In this document: positions 17,405-25,342 of the stretch, in pieces
Position numbering within the stretch: the stretch's first letter is position 1
Layout of the letters: every line of letters starts with the position of its first letter
Assembly (NCBI GenBank): GCA_017860295.1
Contig: JAFNAS010000002.1
Span: 202,341 to 266,340, forward strand
Source of the DNA: Bacteroidota bacterium
Lineage (GTDB): Bacteria; Bacteroidota; Bacteroidia; Bacteroidales; Paludibacteraceae
Length of the DNA stretch: 64,000 nucleotides
Reading direction: 5' to 3'
Program-made: the position numbers and the translations under genes
Notes under the pieces: model-generated
Databases searched by the model: none
Seen by the model: only the letters and a program-made list of their open reading frames with translations
Told to the model about the DNA's origin: nothing

Positions 17405-17453
17405 CTTGCACTCAAAAAAACATAGCTGCAAGGGTAAAACAAGCAGCCTGAAA

Positions 17454-17511
17454 AAAATCTCCACACCTCCGTTTCTCTACGGGTAGTATTTTTCTGTCTG
17501 CCCTTGACAGC
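17454..17511. repeat. Dispersed repeat, copy 1
   Basis: Three blocks in fixed order: AAAATCTCCACACCTCC (17454), CGGGTAGTATTT (17480) and CTTGACAGC (17503). The same three blocks recur at 18330-18385 with different spacers of similar length. Confidence 0.6.
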
Positions 17512-18273
17512 TAACGCTTCCACACTCACTCCTGCGCTCCGGTAGGTGCTCCTCGTGGCGTGTCAGCTTGTTTTGCTACACACGCTCGCTCATTCCTCAT
17601 TCGCGGCTACTCATGTCCCCTGAAACCCCAATAAAGTATTCGCTTCGCTTGATTATTTTAGACAGGGGTCAGCCGCCGCTTATTGTTTTGCTCGCCTGCG
17701 GGTCGCTGCGGGCTAATCGGGCTGTCACAGTTTTTGCAGTTTCCGGCGTTTGGCTCCCAACCCTTTTCAGCGGTCTTTGCCGTGTTCGTTAGGGTCGTTC
17801 CTCCCCGCACTCACACCGCACGTCATTGTTTATCCCAAGCAAGAGCTGTCTCTCTTTCTCTTCGTTCCGTTGCCCTCCATTCCGTTCTCTCGTTCCGGCA
17901 CTTGCTCTTCCCGCCAAAACGCCTCCAAGCAAAAAACTCCGCCAGCCCTGCCGAAACGGCAGCCGTCCGCCGCCCTCATTCTTCAGGCTGTCTGCTGCCA
18001 GCGCCCTTGCTCCACTCGCAGACGGCTCGCGCCTCTCCACTACGCAGGCAAAAAAACAACTTCGCTATTGCTCCGCTTGTTTTTTACCGCTCCGTTCCGG
18101 CTCAAGGCTGCTTTACCTGTTTCGGTTTAAATCCTGCTTCGCCCACACACAGCCCCCGACCACCCCACCCCTAAAGAAATGCAGTTGAAATTTATTTTAT
18201 AAGCCCTTCGGTCGGTGTTAATCAGTAAAATAGTAAGAGTTGATTATTATTCTGTCCGACAAAAATGAATATG

Positions 18274-18281
18274 CAAAGATA
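18274..18281 (-). promoter_or_regulatory. Candidate leftward -7 box
   Basis: The minus strand reads TATCTTTG, a perfect TAnnTTTG box, pointing into the GC-rich non-coding block. If active it would give a leftward transcript with no clear coding capacity. Confidence 0.35.
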
Positions 18282-18329
18282 GCCGTTTCGCTTACCGGTA
18301 GTAAAGGTCAAGCCCTCCGGGTTTTCGCC

Positions 18330-18385
18330 AAAATCTCCACACCTCCCTTTGGTCGGGTAGTATTTCGCCGAAAAACCTTGACAGC
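18330..18385. repeat. Dispersed repeat, copy 2
   Basis: AAAATCTCCACACCTCC (18330), CGGGTAGTATTT (18354) and CTTGACAGC (18377), the counterpart of 17454-17511. Read on the minus strand, both copies would encode a short EVWRF peptide in overlapping frames, which may be coincidence of the shared bases. Confidence 0.6.
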
Positions 18386-18478
18386 CGCCGCTTCACTGGC
18401 TGAATGAAAGGCATATCCTTTTTTTCCTTTTTCCTTTCTCTTTTTCGGGGGAAAAATAATCGTTGTTTAAAAGTGATT

Positions 18479-18519
18479 GCACAAAAAAACCTCCCCCGAA
18501 AATGAGGAAGGCTTTGTGC
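18479..18519 (-). terminator. Terminator-like hairpin after the small leftward genes
   Basis: Outer arms GCACAAA/TTTGTGC pair perfectly around an inner CCTCC/GGAAGG stem; on the minus strand the inner stem is followed by a run of seven T. It lies 41 bases beyond the stop of the leftward gene ending at 18560. Confidence 0.55.
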
Positions 18520-18559
18520 TACTGCAAAAGGTAACCACACCGAAAATACAGTAGTTTTC

Positions 18560-18751
18560 TTAATTCTTTTTACGCCGGATAAGGTACTTCAAGACCAACG
18601 AAACCGTGAAACTGACAATAGCCCCAACAACGGCAAGGATAATCGTCTTCAGGAGGTCTTGCACAAAGACATTGCTGAAAACAGACAGAAACATTCCCCC
18701 GAATGTTCCGGCATATACATTGCCGTTGGTGGTTGTGTCAAGGAGTCTCAT
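18560..18751 (-). CDS. Small one-to-two-span membrane protein
   Basis: The 63-residue product has a hydrophobic stretch in the middle (FGGMFLSVFSNVFVQ) and a strong C-terminal span (LLKTIILAVVGAIVSFTVSL) followed by a basic tail LIRRKKN. Size and layout resemble holin-like or phage-accessory membrane proteins, but no family is certain. Its start overlaps the end of the preceding leftward gene by 14 bases, so the pair is co-translated. A holin role with the GH108 muramidase of this element is a guess. Confidence 0.6.
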   Translation of the reverse strand: MRLLDTTTNGNVYAGTFGGMFLSVFSNVFVQDLLKTIILAVVGAIVSFTVSLVLKYLIRRKKN

Positions 18752-19001
18752 CGTCGGTTGCTTTTGATTCAGTGGTGGCCACAGCTGTTTGGCTTACGGC
18801 GGTCATTACGCCACCGGCCAAAGTAACATAACCGGCAATCGTTACCAGCGCAGCCGGAACTGCCACCGGTGCAGCCAATACGGCACCACCAAGGGCAGCC
18901 AACGCCAAACCGATAGTCCGTAAAGTTTTGAAGAATTTGGGAGTGGGAGCTTTTACACGCTCCACAACCGTCATTTGATTCGGATCTGTTTTTGTTTCCA
19001 T
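18738..19001 (-). CDS. Small hydrophobic protein of unknown function
   Basis: This 87-residue protein has a polar N-terminus (METKTDPNQMTVVERVKAPT), then an Ala/Gly/Val-rich hydrophobic core (about 28-70) that could form two membrane helices, and a polar tail. I recognise no named family. It lies between the 249-residue mobile-element protein (18 bases away) and the 63-residue membrane protein (overlapping), so all three form one leftward unit closed by the hairpin at 18479-18519. Confidence 0.6.
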   Translation of the reverse strand: METKTDPNQMTVVERVKAPTPKFFKTLRTIGLALAALGGAVLAAPVAVPAALVTIAGYVTLAGGVMTAVSQTAVATTESKATDDETP

Positions 19002-19019
19002 TTTTCAAACAATTATCGG

Positions 19020-19769
19020 TTACACAACTTCTACAATAGCCAACACGTTAAATGCGTTGTTCTTTAGGGAGTAATCGGCATTGTTCACCGATTGTACAAA
19101 ATCAATTGACAACAGAAAGAAATGAATGCCGTCAACGGCGGGAGCATCTGCCGGTTTCAATGATACGGCTTGCACGGCAGCATTCACGGCAATGCGCAAG
19201 GAATCCGAAACCGTAATTTCCGATTCTCCTGTGTCAAAATTCACGCTGGCGAATCCGCTTTTGAAAACAATATGGGTTGCACCTTCCGGCAAACTCATAT
19301 CGTTCGGCGGAGCTAAAGCCGCAATACTGATTTCGCCCGTTGCGGTATCCACCTGGTAAGGTTTGTACAAAACCGCTCCGAGGATTGCCCCCGCATTGAA
19401 GTTGAACCCCTTCAAAAGCAATTTGGCTTCCGCCTTTTGTATGCCTTCGGCAACGCTACGTTCGCCACGGGCATTGGCTTCGTCCAGATTCTTAATTTGA
19501 GCCATAATTTGCGTTAAACGTGCAGTAACACGCCCGTCCGATGAATCTTTACCCAACACCCGCACCGCATCACGCAACAGTTTGCCGGCAGAAGCCGAAT
19601 TTCCAAATTCCGCCCCGTTTTCACGGGTTCGGGCAAAACTTGCATCGTTCGCAATCCGGGAAGCGTCAACGCCTCCTTTTTCGCGTGCAAGGTAACCGTC
19701 CTGGGACTTGTAGAAAGTGATTCCGCCAATGGTTCCTTGCAATTTCAAAATACTTTTTTGTTGTGCCAT
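19020..19769 (-). CDS. Bacteroidota mobile-element protein of unknown function
   Basis: I chose the ATG at 19769, giving 249 residues that begin MAQQKSILKLQGTIGGITFY, because that opening is a recurrent one in Bacteroidota element-borne proteins. The next part (YLAREKGGVDASRIANDASF, then RTRENGAEFGNSASAGKLLR) is likewise a repeated family pattern, while the C-terminal half is beta-rich. There is no signal peptide. It heads a leftward unit with two small hydrophobic proteins. A structural or DNA-associated role in the element is conceivable; the function is not known to me. Confidence 0.65.
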   Translation of the reverse strand: MAQQKSILKLQGTIGGITFYKSQDGYLAREKGGVDASRIANDASFARTRENGAEFGNSASAGKLLRDAVRVLGKDSSDGRVTARLTQIMAQIKNLDEANARGERSVAEGIQKAEAKLLLKGFNFNAGAILGAVLYKPYQVDTATGEISIAALAPPNDMSLPEGATHIVFKSGFASVNFDTGESEITVSDSLRIAVNAAVQAVSLKPADAPAVDGIHFFLLSIDFVQSVNNADYSLKNNAFNVLAIVEVV

Positions 19770-19925
19770 AATTCTTAATTTTAGAATGTTCGCAACAAAA
19801 ATAAAGCGTGCAATAGCAATTTGGGACACAGCCACTTCCGGCAACTGTCATTCCTGCCGTTTTTGCCCGAAAGGGTATTATTTATCTAAGAAAAAAGTGT
19901 AAATTTGCCCTGCAAAAGAGCATTT

Positions 19926-20123
19926 ATGGAAGCGAAACGCATTTGTATATACCCGAAGGATGTACAGCGCATAACCGGCAAAAGCGAACGTTACGGCAGA
20001 ACACTACTGGCTCAGATTAAAGGATATTATCAGAAGCAGGAACACCAGTTTGTAAGTGTTGAGGAGTTTTGCCAATATACCGGGCTGAAAGCCGAACAAG
20101 TATATCCTCTCATTGTCGGATAG
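19926..20123 (+). CDS. Small HTH-like mobile-element protein
   Basis: The ATG at 19926 gives a 65-residue protein starting MEAKRICIYPKDVQRITGKS. Such short proteins with a YPKDVQ..TGKS..YGRTLL opening and an EEFCQYTGL C-terminal part recur in Bacteroidota elements and look like minimal winged-HTH DNA-binding proteins. It is divergent from the 249-residue protein, with 156 bases between the start codons for shared control. An earlier in-frame start at 19905 is possible but less likely. Confidence 0.6.
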   Translation: MEAKRICIYPKDVQRITGKSERYGRTLLAQIKGYYQKQEHQFVSVEEFCQYTGLKAEQVYPLIVG

Positions 20124-20176
20124 CAAACAGAAAAGCCACACTAGAAGTTAGTTATCTTCTTATATAACATATCCCA

Positions 20177-20195
20177 ACTACACCAAAAAATAGTA
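20177..20195 (+). repeat. 19-base direct repeat, left copy
   Basis: ACTACACCAAAAAATAGTA, found again with one mismatch at 25086-25104. The two copies bracket the TOTE helicase and hipBA genes. Confidence 0.55.
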
Positions 20196-20227
20196 CGCAA
20201 TCCACTTTTTATCAATATCAGAGACCA

Positions 20228-23200
20228 ATGGATATTCAACTTTTCAAATCACTTTTCAAAGGTAGAGATGATGTGTTTGCCATACGTTGGGAAAATGGCA
20301 AGAAAAGTGGATATATGCCGGCTTATAGTTACGATCCTTATTTATATCGTGCACATAAAATGAGGGGTGGTACATTTCAAAACTATCCGGACAAAACATA
20401 TTTGCCTTTGTCTGATAAAGAAATTGAAAAACATTTGAGGGGCGAACAATTAATCGGAATATACCCATTACTACCTGATAATACATCTTGGTTTGTTGCG
20501 GCTGATTTTGATGATGATAATTGGTTAGAGGAATGTAAAACATTTTTGAAAGTTTGTCGTGAGAACGAAGTACCGGCTTATTTAGAACGTTCTCGTTCAG
20601 GGCAAGGTGGGCATATTTGGATATTCTTTGAACAAGTATATCCTGCCATTCAAAGCCGAAAAATTATTCTTTCATTATTAGAAAAGTCCGGCGTATTTTC
20701 AGTGTTCGACAAGAGTTCAAGTTTCGACAGATTATTCCCCAATCAGGATTTTCTTTCGAAAAAAGGATTGGGTAATCTCATCGCATTACCGTTGTACAAA
20801 AAGACGGTTGAACAAGGGAATAGCTGCTTTCTTGATATAGATACTTTTCAGCCTGTTCAGAATCAATTTGAGTTTCTTAAAAACATCAACCGAATCACAA
20901 CTGCTAAACTTGATGAACTTTATCAATCAACCTCTTCTTCAACCAATTTTGATTTAAATAATCAAATCACGGCAAATGCAAAACTACCAGCAACATTTGG
21001 TAATAAGCTTACAATAACATTGAACAATGTGGTCAGGATCAACAGAAATGGCTTGCCTACATCATTGATAAGTTTTTTAAAAGAAGAACTGAATTTCGCA
21101 AATACAGAATACTTTATCAAGGCAAAAGCTGGAAAGAACACTTTTGAAACAGAACGTTATTTTAAATTTGTAGAGGAAACGGAAAACGAGGTTGTTGTTC
21201 CACGTGGGTTTGTAGGAAAACTGATACGATTTTGTCATGGCCAAAACATTGAATACGTTTTCAAGGACATAAGAAAGAAACTCAATCCGGTTGAATATCT
21301 TCTTAATGCTCAACTTAGAGAACACCAACAAGCTGCTATCGAATCTGTTGCTAAAAAAGATTTTGGTGTAATAGTAGCCCCTCCTGGTTCAGGCAAAACG
21401 ATAGTTGGACTAAAAATTATCTCTGACAGAAAACAACCGGCTTTAATTATTGTCCATAGAAAACAATTGGTAGAGCAATGGATAGAACGTATTGAAACAT
21501 TTTTGGGTATTCCAAAACATGAAATTGGAAGAATTGGGCAAGGTAAAAATAAAGCAGGCAAAAAGATTACCATTGCGACTATACAAAGTTTGTCTAAAGA
21601 ACTAATCAATTCTGAATCTGAGCTTCTTTCGAACGTATTTGGAACTATTATCGTAGATGAATGTCATCATGTCCCGGCCAAGACCTATAGAGATACTATC
21701 GGCAAACTGTCGACCTATTATTTGTATGGTTTGACTGCTACGCCTTTCAGAAAATATAATGATGGAAAGATTATATTTTCTCATTTGGGTGAGGTTATTG
21801 TCGAAATCAAACCAACCGAAATTTCAACGTACAAACAAGCTAAAATTATCATCCGAAATACTGAACTCGATGTTCCTTTTAATTCAAAGACAGATCAATT
21901 TGAAACTTTATCAAAAATACTAATTCATGATTCTGCGCGAAATAAACTCGTTTTGGCAGATGTCGTTTCTGAGCTGAAACAAGGAAAGAGAGTAGTCGTA
22001 ATTACAGAAAGAAAAGAACATATTGATACTTTAACCCAATATCTGAAACAATCTTTTGAGACCGTTACTCTTTGTGGAGATGATTCGGAAAACAGCCGGA
22101 ATTTCAAATGGAAGGTACTGAAAGATGGCAATTATCAAGTACTGATTACTACTGGACAGTATTTTGGAGAAGGTTCTGATTTACAAAATGTAAACTCTCT
22201 TTTTCTTGTATATCCATTTGCTTTTGAAGGTAAACTTGTCCAGTACATAGGTAGGGTTCAACGTTCAGAGATTACTCCTACAATCTATGATTATAGAGAT
22301 GTCAAAATCGACTATCTCAATAAACTATTTCTGAAAAGGAATACCTATTACCGGAAAATAGAAAAACAAACTTCTTTGTTTGACGACCCAACAGAAGAAA
22401 TGACAACTCTTCAAGACTACCACAAAATTGAGATTAAAATAAAGGTTTCCATTGATGATCTCGATTTTCGATATGGTAGTGTTGTTTTTAAATATTCAAT
22501 TCCAGAAATAGCAAAACCAGTAGAGTTTGAAATTGAAAACCTGCAAATCAGACCGGAATTTGAAGTGCTAAAACCATACTTTGCAAAAGTGTTGAACACA
22601 AAGTTTATTTCATGTGATATTTATGCCGAATTTGAAAATACAGAATTAGTTTCACAATTAGCCACTTCTATCGACTTACAAAAAATCAATCAGGAGGTAA
22701 TTGAGGGAGTGAAATTCAAATTTATATCAAATTCTTTTCTTGGTACAAAATCACGAAAAGATAATACTCTGAAAACTATTGATGAGTTGCTTGAACGAAA
22801 AGGCAATGAACCTACTCTTTATAATGACGGGCAAGCCTTGTTGGGCGATTTGTTGAATCTTAAAACCTTTCGACATTCAAAGCAATTAAGATATTTAGCT
22901 GATAAACATGAAAGATCAATTCTCAAAATCAGATTTGTTCTTACTCCTTTTTCGTTTGTATTTTTACTTGCCGGCGAGAATCAGTTTCATCTTGTTCTGG
23001 AAACTCTTGATACTGAAGAAGCAACTTATTTATGGCACATAGAAAAGGATAAGACACAACTTAAATCCCAATTAAAAGCAATAGACGAACAACTCTCAAT
23101 TATTCGAAACAAAGGAAGACAAACATTCCTCGAAACAAAGCCGGAAAATTTCAGTCGGATTCTGCATGATTATTCTGATACAAAAAAAGGATTTGTTGTT

Positions 23201-23233
23201 TGGAAAGATTTATTAGAAGAACAAATAAACTAA
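20228..23233 (+). CDS. TOTE-type primase-helicase (AEP domain plus SF2 helicase)
   Basis: The 1001-residue protein combines an N-terminal archaeo-eukaryotic primase-like domain with a superfamily 2 helicase. The AEP part shows the metal site WFVAADFDDDNW (about 87-98) and the RSRSGQGGHIWIFF motif (about 121-134). The helicase has Walker A VIVAPPGSGKTIVG (about 380-393), DEAD-box variant IIVDECHHVP (about 474-483) and motif VI QYIGRVQRSE (about 671-680). This layout is that of the TOTE conflict systems, proposed to act in defence against invading nucleic acid. The roughly 250-residue C-terminal region has no motif I can name. It is a lone gene facing the hipA gene. Confidence 0.82.
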   Translation: MDIQLFKSLFKGRDDVFAIRWENGKKSGYMPAYSYDPYLYRAHKMRGGTFQNYPDKTYLPLSDKEIEKHLRGEQLIGIYPLLPDNTSWFVAADFDDDNWLEECKTFLKVCRENEVPAYLERSRSGQGGHIWIFFEQVYPAIQSRKIILSLLEKSGVFSVFDKSSSFDRLFPNQDFLSKKGLGNLIALPLYKKTVEQGNSCFLDIDTFQPVQNQFEFLKNINRITTAKLDELYQSTSSSTNFDLNNQITANAKLPATFGNKLTITLNNVVRINRNGLPTSLISFLKEELNFANTEYFIKAKAGKNTFETERYFKFVEETENEVVVPRGFVGKLIRFCHGQNIEYVFKDIRKKLNPVEYLLNAQLREHQQAAIESVAKKDFGVIVAPPGSGKTIVGLKIISDRKQPALIIVHRKQLVEQWIERIETFLGIPKHEIGRIGQGKNKAGKKITIATIQSLSKELINSESELLSNVFGTIIVDECHHVPAKTYRDTIGKLSTYYLYGLTATPFRKYNDGKIIFSHLGEVIVEIKPTEISTYKQAKIIIRNTELDVPFNSKTDQFETLSKILIHDSARNKLVLADVVSELKQGKRVVVITERKEHIDTLTQYLKQSFETVTLCGDDSENSRNFKWKVLKDGNYQVLITTGQYFGEGSDLQNVNSLFLVYPFAFEGKLVQYIGRVQRSEITPTIYDYRDVKIDYLNKLFLKRNTYYRKIEKQTSLFDDPTEEMTTLQDYHKIEIKIKVSIDDLDFRYGSVVFKYSIPEIAKPVEFEIENLQIRPEFEVLKPYFAKVLNTKFISCDIYAEFENTELVSQLATSIDLQKINQEVIEGVKFKFISNSFLGTKSRKDNTLKTIDELLERKGNEPTLYNDGQALLGDLLNLKTFRHSKQLRYLADKHERSILKIRFVLTPFSFVFLLAGENQFHLVLETLDTEEATYLWHIEKDKTQLKSQLKAIDEQLSIIRNKGRQTFLETKPENFSRILHDYSDTKKGFVVWKDLLEEQIN

Positions 23234-23305
23234 ATTTGTTTGCAGTTTTCCTCTCTCTTTTCCATGTTTTAATGCTTTGTCAGTTTGCAATATAAATGAA
23301 AAATG

Positions 23306-24562
23306 TTATGTCCGAAAAGCATTAGCCTTTCTTTCAATTTCTGAAGGTGATATTTTATATTTTGCTGCAACTTTCCGCCATTGGAAAACCGCTTTAGTAA
23401 CTTCCTCTTTTATTTCTTCAGCTCGTTTTTCAGAAAGAAGATAATAAGGAGCGGTATTCATAACCAAATCAATATCCAAAGAGTTATCCGTTTCATCAAT
23501 ATTCAGTTTAAGAGCTGTTCCGGTTTCGTTCGGATTAATGTCAAATGCCGGAGACAGATTCCAACCGGCTTCGGTATATAGAAAGCCATGATTGCGCAAA
23601 TGGTCATCCGTATTGGAAACGCGAACAGAAAACAGAACCCGTCGAAAAAGTTCTTCCAGATTGCCGGTAACATTCGCACATTCCGACTTTATAAAGCCGA
23701 CTAAATCCAAATAACTGACACCACTTTCCGCATCATCTCCGTCTGTTCGCTGTAATAATGTCATAGCCGAAGCATAATGAATTCGTTTATTATCCGCTGT
23801 CCGGTCAAAACGTTGTGATAAGTAGGTGTGATAGGAAGACGCCAGCTTTTTCACAAAGGCATTTGGAACCGTAATTTTAGCCTGAATAGCCAATTCATGT
23901 ACAACCATCTCCCATAAACCTGTATCCGAATCATCCTTTTTACTTGGAAATTTCGCAATCCATTGATTTCCGCGTGTATCAACGACATCTGCTTTTGGGC
24001 GAGCTCCTCCCAGCGATGAGCCTGGAGCAATCAGTTGATTCATCCATTTAAGGGAAGCTTCATCTAATTCATCGGCATTTTTTTCATATTGTGCCACTGC
24101 ATATTCAAGATCTCTTAACGAAGTCCAGGGTGGAGCAGCTAATCGTTGGTCATTACTCATAAATTCACCCTGTTCGGTTTCTTTGAAACGCAATCCACCC
24201 ATACGGTGGCTATCATGTACTCCCAATAGGAAATCAATTTCGAATAAAGTGCGGGGTTCGGTTTTCTCAATTTTTGACAAGAGGACTTCCCTGCGCTTCA
24301 TCAATAGCTGCCCCCATCGGTCAGGTGATGAATCTTTGAAAATACCGAAATTATTATTTGGAGTGGCATAATGTAGTCCGGAGAAAAGAGGCAGCTCAGG
24401 ATCAATAGAGATACCGGTTTTTATCCACTCGTTGGCATATTCAAAAGAATACACAGCTTTACCCCGAAGAGAAGTAAAATACAACTTTCCTATCAATTCA
24501 GGCGTACCGAGCATATACCAATCCGCATACACCAATATTTCTTTTTCTTTATTCTGCTTCAT
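23306..24562 (-). CDS. hipA: HipA-family serine/threonine kinase toxin
   Basis: The 418-residue protein has the HipA fold markers: N-terminal subdomain with GKLYFTSLRGKAVYSFEYA, the GSSLGGARPKADV loop, the catalytic block RVSNTDDHLRNHGFLY (about 311-326) and metal-binding SPAFDIN (about 335-341). HipA kinases phosphorylate targets such as glutamyl-tRNA synthetase and arrest growth; the cognate HipB neutralises them. The key Asp and Asn residues are present, so it looks active. It starts six bases after the stop of the upstream hipB-like gene and converges on the TOTE gene, with 72 bases between the stops. Confidence 0.9.
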   Translation of the reverse strand: MKQNKEKEILVYADWYMLGTPELIGKLYFTSLRGKAVYSFEYANEWIKTGISIDPELPLFSGLHYATPNNNFGIFKDSSPDRWGQLLMKRREVLLSKIEKTEPRTLFEIDFLLGVHDSHRMGGLRFKETEQGEFMSNDQRLAAPPWTSLRDLEYAVAQYEKNADELDEASLKWMNQLIAPGSSLGGARPKADVVDTRGNQWIAKFPSKKDDSDTGLWEMVVHELAIQAKITVPNAFVKKLASSYHTYLSQRFDRTADNKRIHYASAMTLLQRTDGDDAESGVSYLDLVGFIKSECANVTGNLEELFRRVLFSVRVSNTDDHLRNHGFLYTEAGWNLSPAFDINPNETGTALKLNIDETDNSLDIDLVMNTAPYYLLSEKRAEEIKEEVTKAVFQWRKVAAKYKISPSEIERKANAFRT

Positions 24563-24568
24563 AACAAA

Positions 24569-24946
24569 TTATTCAAATTCCGGTTTTTCAGAATCACCTT
24601 TGTCTATAACATGATCAATAGCCGATAGTGTCTTTTTCTTTTTCGGGGCTCTCTTTTTCACGATCAATCCGGCATCCTGAATTTGTCTGCCTACAGGATC
24701 TTTATCTGCTATCAATAGTAAATCATCTTCAAGGCGTAAAACAGATAACACCTGCAAATAACTTCCCAACGAAACGGATGGAGAGCCATCCTCAATATTG
24801 TTTAACGTAGATGTGGCAATACCGGCACGTTCAGCCATGGAGTGCATTGATAATTTCCGGCGCAAGCGGGCTAACTTAATATTCTCTCCCAGCGTGGCAA
24901 GCACATTCTTCTGCTTCTGAGTGTAATTTGTTCCTTTTGATTTCAT
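24569..24946 (-). CDS. hipB: HipB-like antitoxin, XRE-family HTH
   Basis: The 125-residue protein has an XRE HTH (about 12-70: IKLARLRRKLSMHSMAERAG, then IATSTLNNIEDGSPSVSLGS) and a basic Lys-rich tail. It lies directly upstream of hipA on the same strand, the standard antitoxin-first order. HipB proteins bind palindromes in their own promoter; a perfect 7-bp inverted repeat is present just upstream (24985-25001). Confidence 0.88.
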   Translation of the reverse strand: MKSKGTNYTQKQKNVLATLGENIKLARLRRKLSMHSMAERAGIATSTLNNIEDGSPSVSLGSYLQVLSVLRLEDDLLLIADKDPVGRQIQDAGLIVKKRAPKKKKTLSAIDHVIDKGDSEKPEFE

Positions 24947-24984
24947 CTGCTCATAATTTTTTGGAAGCGATCACATGGAATTCG

Positions 24985-25001
24985 TATCACTTTCAGTGAT
25001 A
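24985..25001. promoter_or_regulatory. Candidate HipB operator
   Basis: TATCACT, TTC, AGTGATA: a perfect inverted repeat 38 bases upstream of hipB and downstream of the -7 box at 25031-25038, where a bound antitoxin would block transcription. Confidence 0.55.
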
Positions 25002-25030
25002 TTCGTTTTATAACAACCGATATTTCAGTA

Positions 25031-25038
25031 CAAAAGTA
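25031..25038 (-). promoter_or_regulatory. Candidate hipBA promoter -7 box
   Basis: The minus strand reads TACTTTTG, a perfect TAnnTTTG box, followed by the inverted repeat and then the hipB start. No clear -33 element is seen. Confidence 0.45.
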
Positions 25039-25085
25039 GGTATTTATATTGAAATTCCACACATTATAATGAATTTATTTTACAG

Positions 25086-25104
25086 ACTACACCAAAAAAC
25101 AGTA
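25086..25104 (+). repeat. 19-base direct repeat, right copy
   Basis: ACTACACCAAAAAACAGTA, one mismatch from 20177-20195. Confidence 0.55.
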
Positions 25105-25136
25105 TTCCTGACATTGGATATCCGGAATAAATTCCG

Positions 25137-25144
25137 TATCTTTG
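25137..25144 (+). promoter_or_regulatory. Orphan rightward -7 box near the island end
   Basis: TATCTTTG is a perfect TAnnTTTG box but no gene follows before the attachment-like site. It may be a relic of an integrase promoter or drive a short transcript. Confidence 0.3.
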
Positions 25145-25181
25145 AAGTATAAAGATTCCACATTTTTAGCCGTTTTTTCGA

Positions 25182-25202
25182 GGTGGACAACTCGGTGGAC
25201 AA
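25182..25202 (+). repeat. Twin GGTGGACAA repeats beside the attachment-like site
   Basis: GGTGGACAA occurs at 25182 and 25194, 12 bases apart and about 50 bases before the tRNA-like 3' end. Spacing near one helical turn suits integrase or excisionase arm-type binding sites. Confidence 0.4.
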
Positions 25203-25247
25203 GCCGATTTTACAGATATAACTTATTGAAATTCAAAATATAGTTGC

Positions 25248-25275
25248 GGAGGTACAAGTCCCTCTCTCTCCGCCA
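25248..25275 (+). other. tRNA-Ser-like 3' end, probable attachment site (right end of island)
   Basis: The last bases (GTCCCTCTCTCTCCGCCA) are what the end of a tRNA-Ser gene looks like: T-stem 3' arm CCCTC, acceptor arm TCTCTCC, discriminator G and CCA. The upstream T-arm (GGAGG, loop TACAAGT) is degenerate and no 5' half of a tRNA is present. This is the usual footprint of integration into a tRNA gene: the element brings a copy of the 3' end and the old terminator remains behind it. The intact tRNA should lie left of the window. Confidence 0.65.
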
Positions 25276-25308
25276 ACTAACGAAAATATCTAGCAGTAAA
25301 AAAAGTAG

Positions 25309-25342
25309 AAAGCCCTACAAATCATTGAATTTGTAGGGCTTT
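25309..25342 (+). terminator. Rho-independent terminator behind the tRNA-like end
   Basis: AAAGCCCTACAAAT and ATTTGTAGGGCTTT are perfect 14-base arms with a six-base loop. It lies 33 bases beyond the CCA, where a tRNA terminator would be. Confidence 0.8.

Larger units (their letters stand above)
17144..18290. other. Non-coding, largely GC-rich block between ssp operon and small leftward genes
   Basis: After an AT-rich start, about 17,290-18,180 is clearly richer in G and C than the operon before it and its plus strand is pyrimidine-rich. Open frames exist on both strands, but they overlap each other, are rich in Pro/Arg/Ser and look unlike proteins. The block holds a long imperfect stem (17341-17404) and one copy of a repeat shared with 18330-18385. 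From memory, similar stretches occur in Bacteroidota conjugative elements; I cannot name a function. A weak inverted repeat (TATCTTG 17151, CAAGATA 17178) follows the operon. Confidence 0.55.

Noticed and set aside
17683..18188. Several overlapping rightward and leftward open frames in the GC-rich block
   Set aside because: They overlap in three frames, are dominated by Pro, Arg, Ser and Leu, lack a plausible start context and show no protein-like pattern.
25185..25275. A complete tRNA gene ending at CCA
   Set aside because: No D-arm, anticodon arm or matching 5' acceptor strand is found upstream, and the T-arm is mispaired; only the 3' end is convincing.
1..25275. Complete conjugative transposon
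   Set aside because: No relaxase, coupling protein or type IV secretion gene is visible despite RteC and integrase.
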